Under the pieces are notes generated by a model that saw only the letters and a list, made by a program, of their open reading frames with translations, was not told the origin of the DNA and ran no database searches. Source: Streptomyces seoulensis (GTDB taxonomy: Bacteria > Actinomycetota > Actinomycetes > Streptomycetales > Streptomycetaceae). From it: a DNA stretch of 64,000 bases. Made by a program: the position numbers and the translations under genes. This document shows positions 56,143-64,000 of this stretch, piece after piece. The stretch is taken from assembly GCF_022846655.1 (NCBI RefSeq), contig NZ_AP025667.1, positions 1,339,001 through 1,403,000 of the forward strand. Direction: 5' to 3'. Positions within the stretch are counted from its first letter, which is position 1. Each line of letters opens with the position of its first letter.

Positions 56143-57263
56143 GACAGCTCCTCGGGGGGCTGGGGTACGGCGAGCACGGGCAACAGGCCCAGCAGGACGG
56201 ACGCGGCGGGCCACAGGGGCAGGGCGGGGGCGGCCAGCGGTACGACACCGGGGTGCAGCGCGCCCGGATCGCGTACGGAGGCCAGCGCGAGCAGCGCGGC
56301 GACGGCCGCGCCCGAGCCCGCCACCAGCCACGCCCGCACGCCCCAGGGCGCCGGACGGTACCGGGTGCGCGGCGAGCGGCGGCCGCCCAGGCGCAGCCCG
56401 GCGAGCGCGGCCAGCACTCCGGCCAGCAGCAGCGGCAGCCCGTACACCCCGCCCTCGGCGGTGAGCAGCCCGTACGTGCCCGCGCACACCCCGAGCAGCC
56501 CGCCCAGCGTCAGTGCGGTCGTCGTACGGCGCACCGGCGCGGGCACGTCGGCGGTACGGCCGTAGCCGCGCGCGTCCATCGCGGCGGCCAGCGCGACGGA
56601 GCGCTCCAACGCGCCCTCCAGCACCGGCAGTCCGACCTGGAACAGGCCCCGCACGCCCCGGTCCGGGCGCCCCCTCAGGCGGCGGGCGGCGCGCAGCCGC
56701 TGCACGTCGGCGATGAGATGCGGGGCGAAGGTCAGCGCGACGACCACCGCGACCCCCGCCTCGTACAGCGCGCCCGGCAGGGACTTGAGCAGCTTGGCCG
56801 GACCGGCCAGGGCGTTGGCGGCGCCGACGCAGATCAGGAGTGCGGCCAGCTTCAGGCCGTTGTAGCCGGAGAAGAGCAGCGCCTCCGCCGACACCGGCCC
56901 GCCGAGGCGGATGCCCTGCGCCCAGGCGGGCAGCGGGATCTCGGGCAGCGTGAACAGGATGTGCGTACCCGGGATCGGGGAGCCGAGGACGGCCGTGAAG
57001 GCGAGCCGGACCAGCAGCACGGCGGCGGCCAGCTTGGCGAAGGCCGTGTACGAGCGGGCCCACGGCGCGCTGGAGCGGTGCACGGCCACCACGTAGCCCG
57101 CCACCGCCATCAGCAGGGCGAGCAGCAGGGGGTTGGTGGTGCGGGTGGCGGCCGTGCCGAGCCCGAGCGACCACAGCCACCAGGCGCCGGGGTGCAGCTC
57201 CGTGCTCGTCCGCCGGGGGACGAGCACGGAGGTACGGGCGCCGCGGAGGCCGGTGTCAGGCAT
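56139..57263 (-). CDS. ECF transporter T component (CbiQ/EcfT-like)
   Basis: This 374-residue transmembrane coupling protein has the coupling-helix motifs AMDARGYGR and RRLRGRPDRG in the family's Ala-Arg-Gly positions, and about six N-terminal helices. Extra C-terminal helices follow the usual EcfT core. It links the ATPase to the S component. The start overlaps the preceding SCO2322-family gene by 8 bp, showing coupled translation. Confidence 0.9.
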   Translation of the reverse strand: MPDTGLRGARTSVLVPRRTSTELHPGAWWLWSLGLGTAATRTTNPLLLALLMAVAGYVVAVHRSSAPWARSYTAFAKLAAAVLLVRLAFTAVLGSPIPGTHILFTLPEIPLPAWAQGIRLGGPVSAEALLFSGYNGLKLAALLICVGAANALAGPAKLLKSLPGALYEAGVAVVVALTFAPHLIADVQRLRAARRLRGRPDRGVRGLFQVGLPVLEGALERSVALAAAMDARGYGRTADVPAPVRRTTTALTLGGLLGVCAGTYGLLTAEGGVYGLPLLLAGVLAALAGLRLGGRRSPRTRYRPAPWGVRAWLVAGSGAAVAALLALASVRDPGALHPGVVPLAAPALPLWPAASVLLGLLPVLAVPQPPEELS

Positions 57264-57900
57264 TCCGGCGCCGCCGCGCCTGCCAGAACGCGGCCCCGCC
57301 GAGCACCGCGACCACGCCGATGCCGAGGGGCAGACCGAGGGAGGGGCCGTCGTCCTGGGGAGCGGCCTTCTTCGAGGGCTTCGCGCCCTTGTCGTCCGCG
57401 GCCACCTGCTCCCCGCATCCCCGCGCCGGGTAACCGGCGATGGCGCAGAGCAGCGCGTTGGTGTCGTAGCGCAGGGGCTTGGCCGCCTCGGCCAGGGCGT
57501 CGGCGGTCGTCGCGTCGGGGGAGACGCGGGCGCAGACCTCGCGCTCGGCCGGCGGGGTCTCCCCGGAGGGGGCGTCGGCCGGGGTGCCGAAGTCGAGGAC
57601 GAGGGCGACCCGCTTGGTGCCCGCCTTCGCGGGCGTCCTGGCGCAGATCGTGCCGAAGTCCGCCGTGCCGCGCGGCCGGTTCGCGTCCGAGGAGTCCGCG
57701 CTGACCGCGAACCGGAAGCCCTGCACGGCGCCGTCGTCCGGACGCTGCATCGCCGGGCCCTGGGTGGCGTAGGCCCACCGGTCGCCGGAGCGGTCCCAGA
57801 AAGACCAGTACCGGTATCCGGCGGCCTCGGCCTGCGCGGCGGCGGCCAGGACGAGGAGGGACGCGACCAGCAGGGCCGCGGCACGGCGGACCGAGGTCAC
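57256..57900 (-). CDS. SCO2322-family surface protein
   Basis: This 214-residue exported protein has a signal peptide (LLVASLLVLAAAAQAEAAG). The ectodomain begins YRYWSFWDRSGDRWAYATQGP and holds cysteine pairs (TICART, REVCARV, NALLCAI, ARGCGEQ). A C-terminal helix and basic stop (QARRRRNA) anchor it. The family is named for its S. coelicolor member and its role is unknown. Its place in a cobalamin-riboswitch ECF operon suggests an extracytoplasmic part of corrinoid uptake. The GTG overlaps the upstream stop by 4 bp. Confidence 0.85.
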   Translation of the reverse strand: MTSVRRAAALLVASLLVLAAAAQAEAAGYRYWSFWDRSGDRWAYATQGPAMQRPDDGAVQGFRFAVSADSSDANRPRGTADFGTICARTPAKAGTKRVALVLDFGTPADAPSGETPPAEREVCARVSPDATTADALAEAAKPLRYDTNALLCAIAGYPARGCGEQVAADDKGAKPSKKAAPQDDGPSLGLPLGIGVVAVLGGAAFWQARRRRNA

Positions 57901-59120
57901 GGGCGGTTCTTCTTCCGGCCGCTGAACAGGAAGCCGACGCCGATGCCCGCGACCAGGCCCACGCCGATGATCCACCAGACGCTGTTGCCGGACTTCTCGG
58001 TGGCCTTCTCCTCCGCCTCGGCGGACGGCTCGGCGGCCGCCTTCGCCGGGGCCGGGCCCAGCTTGTCCAGGGCACGGACCAGGTCGGTGCCGCCGAAGTC
58101 GCGCGGGTCGGCGCCGACCGCGTGCGCGCTCAGGATGAGCTGGGCGTAGGCGGCCGGGCCGCTCTGCTGCGCCCACTTCGCGGCGTTCTTCGCCAGCCAC
58201 GCGTACGGGGCCTTCGCCTGCTCGGTGAAGCCGTCGGCGGCCAGCGCCACCACGGTGTCGGCGGTGTTGCCGAAGTCGGGCTGCTTCTCGGCGCCGGGCA
58301 GGGCGGACATCAGGTGGCCGCTCTTGCCGACGGCGCCGATGAGGTGTGCGGACGCGTTGTCGGCCAGCCGGGCCGGGCCAGACTTGCCGGCGGAGGCGCA
58401 GGCGGGCGCCTCGGCGCGGGCCTTGCCGGGCTCCACGACGAAGCCCTTGCCGAGCGCGCCGAGCACACCGGCGGCCGTCGCGTCCGCGTTGGCGGTCAGC
58501 TTGCCCTTCTTGTCCGGCTGGAAGGCGAGCGCGCCGCCGCCGTCCTGGTCGCAGGGCACGGCCAGCGCGGCCAGCGCCTCGTCCGGGGTCTTCCCCTTGC
58601 CGCGCAGCCCGGCCGGCTTCTCACCGGCGGCGGCCAGCGCGCCGACCACGACGGAGGTGGAGTTGGTGTCGCTCGGGCCGCCGGGGGCGTAGCCCCAGCC
58701 GCCGTCCTTGTTCTGCTGGTCCTTCAGCCACTTGACGGCCTTGCCGGTCTCGTCGTCGTGCCCGCCGAGCGCGGCGAGCGCCTGGACGGCGGCGGCCGTG
58801 CTGTTGGTGTCGGCCTGGGCGCCCTTGCCGCCGCACGCCTTGCCGGTGTCGGCGCGGAAGGAGGCGAAGCCGCCGTCGGCGCACTGCTGGCCGGTCAGCC
58901 ACTTCACGGCCTCGTCCGCGGGCTTCTCACCTACGGTGTCCTGCGCGAGCAGGGCGAGGGACTGGCGCCAGACGCCGTCGTAGGTGGGATCGCCCTTGCC
59001 GAACAGCCCGGCCGGGACCGTCGCCTTCGGGGACGGGGCGGCCTCGGCGGCCGTGGCGGGCGCGGCTGCTGCCAGCACGCCTATGGCGGCGAGAGCCGCG
59101 GCACTGCGGCGGACGTTCAT
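57897..59120 (-). CDS. Membrane-anchored alpha/alpha-barrel protein (squalene cyclase/transcobalamin fold)
   Basis: This 407-residue exported protein has a signal peptide ending near ATAAEAAPS. The middle has repeated helical hairpin units of the prenyltransferase/squalene oxidase type (for example KWLKDQQNKDGGWGYAPGGP and KWLTGQQCADGGFASF). A C-terminal transmembrane helix with RKKNRP follows. No cyclase DxDD or QW active-site set is evident, so I think it is a binding barrel, like the B12-binding domain of transcobalamin. It is the first gene of the operon behind the cobalamin riboswitch. Confidence 0.85.
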   Translation of the reverse strand: MNVRRSAAALAAIGVLAAAAPATAAEAAPSPKATVPAGLFGKGDPTYDGVWRQSLALLAQDTVGEKPADEAVKWLTGQQCADGGFASFRADTGKACGGKGAQADTNSTAAAVQALAALGGHDDETGKAVKWLKDQQNKDGGWGYAPGGPSDTNSTSVVVGALAAAGEKPAGLRGKGKTPDEALAALAVPCDQDGGGALAFQPDKKGKLTANADATAAGVLGALGKGFVVEPGKARAEAPACASAGKSGPARLADNASAHLIGAVGKSGHLMSALPGAEKQPDFGNTADTVVALAADGFTEQAKAPYAWLAKNAAKWAQQSGPAAYAQLILSAHAVGADPRDFGGTDLVRALDKLGPAPAKAAAEPSAEAEEKATEKSGNSVWWIIGVGLVAGIGVGFLFSGRKKNRP

Positions 59121-59202
59121 GGTCGGCGACTGCCTCTCCTGCGAGGAGCCGACGCGCGCGGGAACCACCCCGGCGGCCCGGCCCCGTATGCCTCGACGGT
59201 GC

Positions 59203-59227
59203 CGTGCGCGGCACAGTGCCGCGCACG
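59203..59227 (-). promoter_or_regulatory. Expression-platform hairpin of the cobalamin riboswitch
   Basis: Perfect 11-bp stem CGTGCGCGGCA/TGCCGCGCACG with loop CAG, just downstream of the B12 box on the minus strand and 83 bp before the first gene. It is a likely terminator or sequestering stem. Confidence 0.65.
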
Positions 59228-59239
59228 CGAGCCGGTCAA

Positions 59240-59365
59240 CGTCCCGCCGAGGCGTTCCGGCTCACCGGGCCCCTCGGGCGCCGGATGACGGTTGCGGGTC
59301 AGCGCCGGAATCGCACCGGCTTCCCCCCGTACGGGTGTATGACGACTCGCCCACTTTACCGGGGG
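59240..59365 (-). promoter_or_regulatory. Cobalamin riboswitch
   Basis: On the minus strand the conserved core is a GGGAAGCCGGTG-x-GATTCCGGC segment (59303-59327), then CCCGCAACCGT (59288-59298), then the B12-box-like GTGAGCCGGAACGCCTC (59249-59265). These elements in this order define the adenosylcobalamin riboswitch. It would lower expression of the five-gene ECF operon when B12 is plentiful. Confidence 0.87.
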
Positions 59366-59466
59366 CGCCGAAGCGCCCGGTCGTGGCGTGAATCACCTGA
59401 TCCACTGCTCACAGCGCTCCTACCTGCCGGTAGATTCAGAGCCTCTTGGATGATCAAGTCTGAAAC

Positions 59467-59496
59467 TTGTTCCGGATTGTCGTCCCGTCGTAGTCT
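59467..59496 (+). promoter_or_regulatory. Promoter of the GT4 gene
   Basis: A -35 TTGTTC (59467-59472) and a -10 TAGTCT (59491-59496) with an 18-bp spacer. The GTG start is about 32 bp downstream of the -10. Confidence 0.6.
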
Positions 59497-59528
59497 CGCG
59501 GGACCGTGCAGGCAGAAGGGGGCCCAGA

Positions 59529-60959
59529 GTGACCGCTGAGGCCAGTCAGGCGGCTCCCTCGGGCTTCGCCGCCGACGGCGGGCGACCGCTCCGTATCGCG
59601 CTCCTCACCTACAAGGGCAACCCGTTCTGCGGCGGCCAGGGCGTCTACGTACGCCATCTCTCCCGTGAACTCGCCCGCCTGGGGCACCAGGTGGAGGTCA
59701 TCGGCTCCCAGCCCTACCCCGTGCTCGACGAACACGCCGATCACGCGGGCCGGTTGAGCCTCACCGAGCTGCCCAGCCTCGACCTCTACCGCCAGCCCGA
59801 CCCCTTCCGCACCCCGGGGCGCGGCGAGTACCGGGACTGGGTCGACGCCCTGGAGGTCGCCACCATGTGGACCGGCGGCTTCCCCGAGCCGCTCACCTTC
59901 TCCCTGCGTGCCCGGCGCCAACTGCGCGCCCGCAGCGGTGAGTTCGACGTCGTCCACGACAACCAGACCCTCGGCTACGGCCTGCTCGGCGACCTCGGCG
60001 CCCCCCTGGTCACCACCATCCACCACCCCATCACCGTCGACCGGCAGCTCGACCTGGACGCCGCCGAGGACTTCAAGCGCCGCCTGTCCGTGCGCCGCTG
60101 GTACGGCTTCACCCGCATGCAGAAGCGGGTCGCCCGCCGCCTGTCCTCCGTGCTCACCGTCTCCGGCAGCTCCCGCCAGGAGATCGTCGACCACCTCGGC
60201 GTGAGCCAGGACCGGGTGCACGTCGTCCACATCGGCGCCGACACCAACCTGTTCGCGCCGAATCCGGCCGTCGCCGAGGTGCCGGGCCGGATCGTCACCA
60301 CCTCCAGCGCCGACGTGCCCCTCAAGGGCCTGGTCTTCCTGGTGGAGGCACTCGCCAAGGTGCGGGCCGAGCAGCCCGACGCCCACCTCGTCGTCGTCGG
60401 CAAGCGCGCCGAGGAGGGCCCGGTCGCCCAGGCCATCGAGCGCTACGGCCTCGAAGACGCCGTCGAGTTCGTCAAGGGCATATCCGACGCCGAGCTGGTG
60501 GACCTGATCCGCTCCGCCGAAGTCGCCTGCGTGCCCTCGCTGTACGAAGGGTTCTCGCTGCCCGCCGCCGAGGCCATGGCCACCGCCACCCCGCTGGTCG
60601 CCACCACCGGCGGCGCCATCCCCGAGGTCGCCGGGACCGACGGCGAGACCTGCCTGGCCGTACCCCCGGGCGACGCCGGAGCCCTGGCCGCCGCCCTGAC
60701 CCGGCTGCTCGGCGACCGCGAACTGCGCGCACGCCTCGGGGCGGCCGGCCGCGAGCGGGTGCTCGCCCGCTTCACCTGGGCCCGCGCCGCCGAGGGCACC
60801 GTGGCCCGCTACCGCGAGGCGATCGACCGCGCCCGCCCGCGCGCCGACAGACCCCTTCCCGCCGTCGGCGCCGACCGCCCCGTCGCGGCCGCCGCGACCG
60901 CCGCGGGCGTCTTCGCGGCACCCTCCGAAAGCTCCTCCGAAAGCAGGGCCACGTGCTGA
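59529..60959 (+). CDS. Glycosyltransferase family 4 protein
   Basis: This 476-residue GT-B enzyme has the N-terminal acceptor domain with GNPFCGGQGVYVRHLSREL (glycine-rich loop) and the C-terminal donor domain with PSLYEGFSLPAAEAMATATPLV, whose E-x7-E motif binds the nucleotide sugar. A long Ala/Arg/Pro-rich tail follows. Cytoplasmic. The last 7 bp overlap the methyltransferase start, so translation is coupled. The acceptor is unknown; a lipid or cell-surface glycan is likely. Confidence 0.94.
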   Translation: MTAEASQAAPSGFAADGGRPLRIALLTYKGNPFCGGQGVYVRHLSRELARLGHQVEVIGSQPYPVLDEHADHAGRLSLTELPSLDLYRQPDPFRTPGRGEYRDWVDALEVATMWTGGFPEPLTFSLRARRQLRARSGEFDVVHDNQTLGYGLLGDLGAPLVTTIHHPITVDRQLDLDAAEDFKRRLSVRRWYGFTRMQKRVARRLSSVLTVSGSSRQEIVDHLGVSQDRVHVVHIGADTNLFAPNPAVAEVPGRIVTTSSADVPLKGLVFLVEALAKVRAEQPDAHLVVVGKRAEEGPVAQAIERYGLEDAVEFVKGISDAELVDLIRSAEVACVPSLYEGFSLPAAEAMATATPLVATTGGAIPEVAGTDGETCLAVPPGDAGALAAALTRLLGDRELRARLGAAGRERVLARFTWARAAEGTVARYREAIDRARPRADRPLPAVGADRPVAAAATAAGVFAAPSESSSESRATC

Positions 60960-61702
60960 CCGTCGACTTCTCCCGGTTCCCGCTCGCCCCCGGCGACCGT
61001 GTCCTGGACCTCGGCTGCGGGGCCGGCCGCCACGCCTTCGAGTGCTACCGGCGCGGCGCCCAGGTCGTGGCCCTGGACCAGAACGCCGAGGAGATCCGCG
61101 AGGTCGCCAAGTGGTTCGCGGCGATGAAGGAGGCGGGTGAGGCCCCCGAGGGCGCCACCGCCACCGCCATGGAGGGCGACGCGCTCGCGCTGCCCTTCCC
61201 CGACGAGTCCTTCGACGTCGTCATCATCTCCGAGGTGATGGAGCACATCCCCGACGACAAGGGCGTGCTCGCCGAGATGGTCCGCGTCCTCAAGCCCGGC
61301 GGACGCATAGCCGTCACCGTGCCCCGGTACGGGCCCGAGAAGATCTGCTGGACGCTCTCCGACGCCTACCACGAGGTCGAGGGCGGGCACATCCGCATCT
61401 ACCGCGCCGAGGAACTCCTCGCCAAGATGCGCGGCGCCGGACTGAAGCCCTACGGCACCCACCACGCGCACGCGCTGCACTCCCCGTACTGGTGGCTCAA
61501 GTGCGCCTTCGGTGTCGACAACGACAAGGCGCTGCCGGTGCGGGCGTACCACAAGCTGCTGGTCTGGGACATCATGAAGAAGCCCCTGGCCACGCGGGTC
61601 GCCGAGCAGGCCCTCAACCCCTTGATCGGCAAGAGCTTCGTCGCCTACGCGACCAAGCCCCACCTGCCCCGCCTCGACGGCGCCGAGACGGACGCCCGGT
61701 GA
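60953..61702 (+). CDS. Class I SAM-dependent methyltransferase
   Basis: This 249-residue methyltransferase has motif I VLDLGCGAGRHAFE, the acidic residue in VVALDQNAEE and motif post-I/II SFDVVIISEVMEHIPDDKG. The C-terminal region (HHAHALHSPYWWLKCAFG) is characteristic of this gene family and may bind the substrate. It starts with GTG inside the 3' end of the GT4 gene and overlaps the barrel-protein start by 4 bp, so it belongs to one operon and pathway with them. Confidence 0.94.
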   Translation: MLTVDFSRFPLAPGDRVLDLGCGAGRHAFECYRRGAQVVALDQNAEEIREVAKWFAAMKEAGEAPEGATATAMEGDALALPFPDESFDVVIISEVMEHIPDDKGVLAEMVRVLKPGGRIAVTVPRYGPEKICWTLSDAYHEVEGGHIRIYRAEELLAKMRGAGLKPYGTHHAHALHSPYWWLKCAFGVDNDKALPVRAYHKLLVWDIMKKPLATRVAEQALNPLIGKSFVAYATKPHLPRLDGAETDAR

Positions 61703-62769
61703 CCACTCCCAGGACCGACCACCTCGTCCTGACCGGGGTCCTCACCGCCGAGGAGGCCGCCGCCACCGTCCGGGGCATCCTCGCGGTGCAGCGCACCGAC
61801 GGCGCGATCCCCTGGTTCCGGGGCCACCACCTTGACCCGTGGGACCACACCGAGGCCGCCATGGCCCTCGACGCGGCCGGGGAGCACGCGGCCGCCGAGC
61901 GCGCCTACCGCTGGCTCGCCGACCACCAGAACGAGGACGGTTCCTGGTACGCCGCCTACGCCGACGGCGCCCATGACGACGTCACCGACCGGGCCCGCGA
62001 GTCCAACTTCACCGCCTACGTGGCCGTCGGCGTCTGGCACCACTACCTGTCCACCGGGGACGACACCTTCCTGGACCGGATGTGGCCCACCGTGTACGCG
62101 GCCATCGAGTGGGTGCTGCGGCTCCAGCAGCCCGGCGGCCAGATCGGCTGGCGCGTCGACGCCGAGGGTGAGACGGCCACCGACGCCCTGCTCACCGGCA
62201 GTTCCTCCGTCCACCACGCCCTGCGCTGTGCGCTCGCCATCGCCGAGCAGCGCGAAGAGGCGCAGCCCGACTGGGAGTTGGCGGTGGGCGCACTGCGCCA
62301 CGCCATCCGCAGGCACCCCGAGCGCTTCCTCGACAAGAACCGCTACTCGATGGACTGGTACTACCCGGTCCTCGGCGGCGCCCTCACCGAGGTCGAGGCC
62401 AAGGAGCGCATCGAGGAGGGCTGGGACCGCTTCGTCGTGCCCGAGCTGGGCGTGCGCTGCGTCGTCCCCAACCCCTGGGTGACCGGCGGCGAGTCCTGCG
62501 AACTCGCCCTGGCCCTCTGGGCGGTGGGCGAATCCGACCGCGCGCTGACGATCCTGCAGTCCATCCAGCACCTGCGCGATCCGGAGTCCGGCCTGTACTG
62601 GACCGGCTACGTCTTCGACGACGACGCCGTCTGGCCGCGGGAACTGACCAGTTGGACCGCCGGCTCCCTCGTCCTCGCCGTCGCCGCCCTCGGCGGCCAC
62701 GACGCCACGGGTGCCGTCTTCGGCGGCGAACGCCTGCCCCGCGGGCTGGACCCCGACTGCTGCGAGTGA
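61699..62769 (+). CDS. Alpha/alpha-barrel prenyltransferase-like or glycosidase-like protein
   Basis: This 356-residue soluble protein has repeated helical hairpins with HLDPWDHTEAAMALDAAG, YRWLADHQNEDGSWY and YSMDWYYPVLGGAL. The pattern fits an (alpha/alpha)6 barrel such as prenyltransferase or six-hairpin glycosidases. A WDH and a DW pair could be catalytic, but I cannot assign a reaction. GTGA overlaps the methyltransferase stop. The three genes probably act on the same glycoconjugate. Confidence 0.83.
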   Translation: MTTPRTDHLVLTGVLTAEEAAATVRGILAVQRTDGAIPWFRGHHLDPWDHTEAAMALDAAGEHAAAERAYRWLADHQNEDGSWYAAYADGAHDDVTDRARESNFTAYVAVGVWHHYLSTGDDTFLDRMWPTVYAAIEWVLRLQQPGGQIGWRVDAEGETATDALLTGSSSVHHALRCALAIAEQREEAQPDWELAVGALRHAIRRHPERFLDKNRYSMDWYYPVLGGALTEVEAKERIEEGWDRFVVPELGVRCVVPNPWVTGGESCELALALWAVGESDRALTILQSIQHLRDPESGLYWTGYVFDDDAVWPRELTSWTAGSLVLAVAALGGHDATGAVFGGERLPRGLDPDCCE

Positions 62770-62827
62770 GCGGCTGTCGGGGCCCGTCCGGGCTTCGGGT
62801 TCTTCCGGTTCTTCTGGTTTTTCCGGG

Positions 62828-63115
62828 TCAGCGGTGCAGGCGCCCCGCGATGGCATGGCCGATGAACAGGTAGACCACGGCGGCCAGTCCGTAACCGGCG
62901 ACGACCCGGGCCCATGCCTCGTCGAAGGTGAAGAGGTCGTGGGACCAGCCCGCCAGCCAGGCGGCCGTGTCATGGACGAACTCGACCAGGGAGTTCCCCC
63001 GGTTCGCGTCCAACAGGTACATCAAGATCCACAGACCGAGGATGACGGCCATGACGTCGGCCACGAGGGCGATGACCCGGCCGGCCTGGTTCGTGCCTGA
63101 GTGGTGTCGAGACAT
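62828..63115 (-). CDS. Small two-helix membrane protein
   Basis: This 95-residue protein has two hydrophobic helices (VIALVADVMAVILGLWILMYLL and VVAGYGLAAVVYLFIGHAI, each about 20 residues) joined by a polar loop with AAWLAGWSHDLF. I do not recognise a family. The ATG at 63113-63115 starts at MSRHHSGTNQ. It lies downstream of the barrel gene on the opposite strand. Confidence 0.72.
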   Translation of the reverse strand: MSRHHSGTNQAGRVIALVADVMAVILGLWILMYLLDANRGNSLVEFVHDTAAWLAGWSHDLFTFDEAWARVVAGYGLAAVVYLFIGHAIAGRLHR

Positions 63116-63275
63116 GGTGTTCGAATTGCCGCTGCGCGCCCCCTGAAACCGGCCACAGGCCCTTGATACCGGGCCCGGCGACCCGTACGGGCCTCCCGGC
63201 TGGCGGCGGCCCGGCGGCCGGGCAAGGCTTCGGGTCAGGAGACACCCGCTCGGGGAGACACGTCCGGAGGACCGC

Positions 63276-63824
63276 GTGCCCGTTCCGCTGCGCCGCACAT
63301 GGGTGGCGCTCATCTTGTGCTGCGCCCTGCTGGCCGGTACCGCCGCCTGCGGCAGTGACGACAAGACCAGCACCAAGACCCCCGCCGCGGCCTCCCCGAG
63401 CCCCAGCACGTCCGCCGAGCGCCAGAAGTTCGCCAAGACCCGGTTCGTCGCCAACGCGGGCCTCGCGGCCGGGGCGACGTACCAGTGGATCGTGAAGCCC
63501 TGGCGGGCCGGGACGTTCAAGAAGGGCGCCGACGGCCGCAAGGTGGCCCTCGTCAAGGCCGGCCTCGCCGGTGCCTTCGCCTACAACCGGCTCAAGGCCG
63601 CCCAGAAGAACGCCCAGGACGACCCGACCCTGTCCAAGGCGCTCGCACCGCTGACCGCGGGCATCGAGGGCCTGAAGAACCTGCCGTCCAAACTGCGCAA
63701 CGGCGATACGGACGCCATGAGTTCGTACGACGACATCATCAACAAGGTGAAGAGCGCGGGCGCGAGCGCGGGCGCACCGGTCAAGGACCAGGTGCCCTCG
63801 ACCTCCGACCTCTCCAAGGGCTGA
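63276..63824 (+). CDS. Lipoprotein of unknown function
   Basis: This 182-residue exported lipoprotein has a signal peptide ending in the lipobox AGTAAC. A Thr/Ser/Pro/Ala linker and a mainly helical domain (KFAKTRFVANAGLAAGATYQ, then KVALVKAGLAGAFAYNRLK) follow. No known domain is recognised. GGAGG lies five bases before the GTG. Confidence 0.85.
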   Translation: MPVPLRRTWVALILCCALLAGTAACGSDDKTSTKTPAAASPSPSTSAERQKFAKTRFVANAGLAAGATYQWIVKPWRAGTFKKGADGRKVALVKAGLAGAFAYNRLKAAQKNAQDDPTLSKALAPLTAGIEGLKNLPSKLRNGDTDAMSSYDDIINKVKSAGASAGAPVKDQVPSTSDLSKG

Positions 63825-63832
63825 ACGGCGAC

Positions 63833-63862
63833 GGCCCCCCGCCCGCAAGGGGCGAGGGGCCG
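63833..63862. terminator. Hairpin after the lipoprotein gene
   Basis: GGCCCC...GCCC pairs with GGGC..GGGGCC around a GCAA loop, between convergent genes. Confidence 0.6.
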
Positions 63863-63881
63863 CACACGACGGTCCGGGGGC

Positions 63882-64000
63882 TCAGCCGCGCTGGATTCCC
63901 GAGGTGTCCTGGAGGACACCGCGACGGCCGTCCTGGGTCTGCGCGAGGAGCGCGGCACCGCGCTGCTCGACCGCGAGGTACCAGGTGCCGGGGGCCAGTT
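63882..64000 (-). CDS. C-terminal end of a gene entering from the right edge (partial)
   Basis: A 38-codon open tail reads LAPGTWYLAVEQRGAALL then AQTQDGRRGVLQDTSGIQRG and a TGA stop at 63882-63884. The frame is open to the window edge and its codon use is that of a Streptomyces gene. The family cannot be told from this fragment. Confidence 0.6.
   Translation of the reverse strand, partial: LAPGTWYLAVEQRGAALLAQTQDGRRGVLQDTSGIQRG

Noticed and set aside
57897..59120. Terpene/squalene cyclase call for the first gene of the B12 operon
   Set aside because: It has barrel repeats but no evident DxDD catalytic motif, a signal peptide and a membrane anchor, and sits under a cobalamin riboswitch.

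Overview
The window is chromosomal DNA of a Streptomyces or a very close actinobacterial relative. The base composition is extremely GC rich. GTG and TTG starts are common, many genes start 6-7 nt after a -10 box without a ribosome binding site, and the gene content matches the Streptomyces core. The fasR-fabD-fabH-acpP-fabF order and the aceE neighbourhood correspond, from memory, to the conserved central region of the S. coelicolor chromosome. I see no insertion sequence, prophage, integrase or CRISPR array.

Layout. 1-6.5 kb holds small metabolic and regulatory genes: an esterase-type serine hydrolase, an NADP-dependent oxidoreductase divergent from a MarR regulator, an EI24/CysZ-like membrane protein, an aldose epimerase, an SGNH lipoprotein and a DUF3145 protein. 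6.5-11.5 kb is the fatty acid synthase cluster with its activator FasR. 11.6-19.9 kb carries pirin, a serine hydrolase, a GNAT, a MerR/aldo-keto reductase pair, a DUF4429-SHOCT protein, a DUF1023 hydrolase and a divergent TetR/DHA2 efflux pair. 19.9-23.6 kb has aceE (pyruvate dehydrogenase E1) and a DUF3052 gene.

23.7-33.3 kb is a complete Ter-type stress locus. It contains a 1-Cys peroxiredoxin, three classical TerD-like proteins, a fourth TerD-like protein with a proline/tyrosine-rich tail, and a DUF475 (TerC-like) membrane protein. A three-gene biosynthetic module follows: HpcH/citrate-lyase-like aldolase, a fused phosphoribosyltransferase-TRSP-StiP protein, and a HAD phosphatase. 33.3-42.3 kb has FmdB, DUF4383, a long coiled-coil protein, tRNA-Val(TAC), a 2-dehydropantoate reductase, DUF2277, DedA, a SOD-like secreted protein, DoxX, a secreted HNH nuclease and a GDT1-type manganese exporter behind a yybP-ykoY riboswitch.

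42.4-53.4 kb has an MFS pump fused to a winged-helix domain, a GNAT, DUF1992, an FHA-like protein, an O-methyltransferase, a ProP-like symporter, a GT87-PAP2 fusion, a second polytopic glycosyltransferase, DUF1275 and a small lytic transglycosylase. 53.6-59.4 kb is a five-gene, translationally coupled ECF transporter operon under a cobalamin riboswitch. It starts with two surface-anchored proteins, one of them an alpha/alpha-barrel protein of the squalene cyclase/transcobalamin fold. 59.5-62.8 kb is a coupled trio of GT4 glycosyltransferase, methyltransferase and alpha/alpha-barrel protein. The window ends with a small membrane protein, a lipoprotein and the tail of a gene entering from the right edge.

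The most informative systems are the Ter locus with its three-domain fusion, the B12-riboswitch ECF operon, the Mn riboswitch-GDT1 pair, the GT4-methyltransferase-barrel trio, and the unusually clear set of leaderless promoters.
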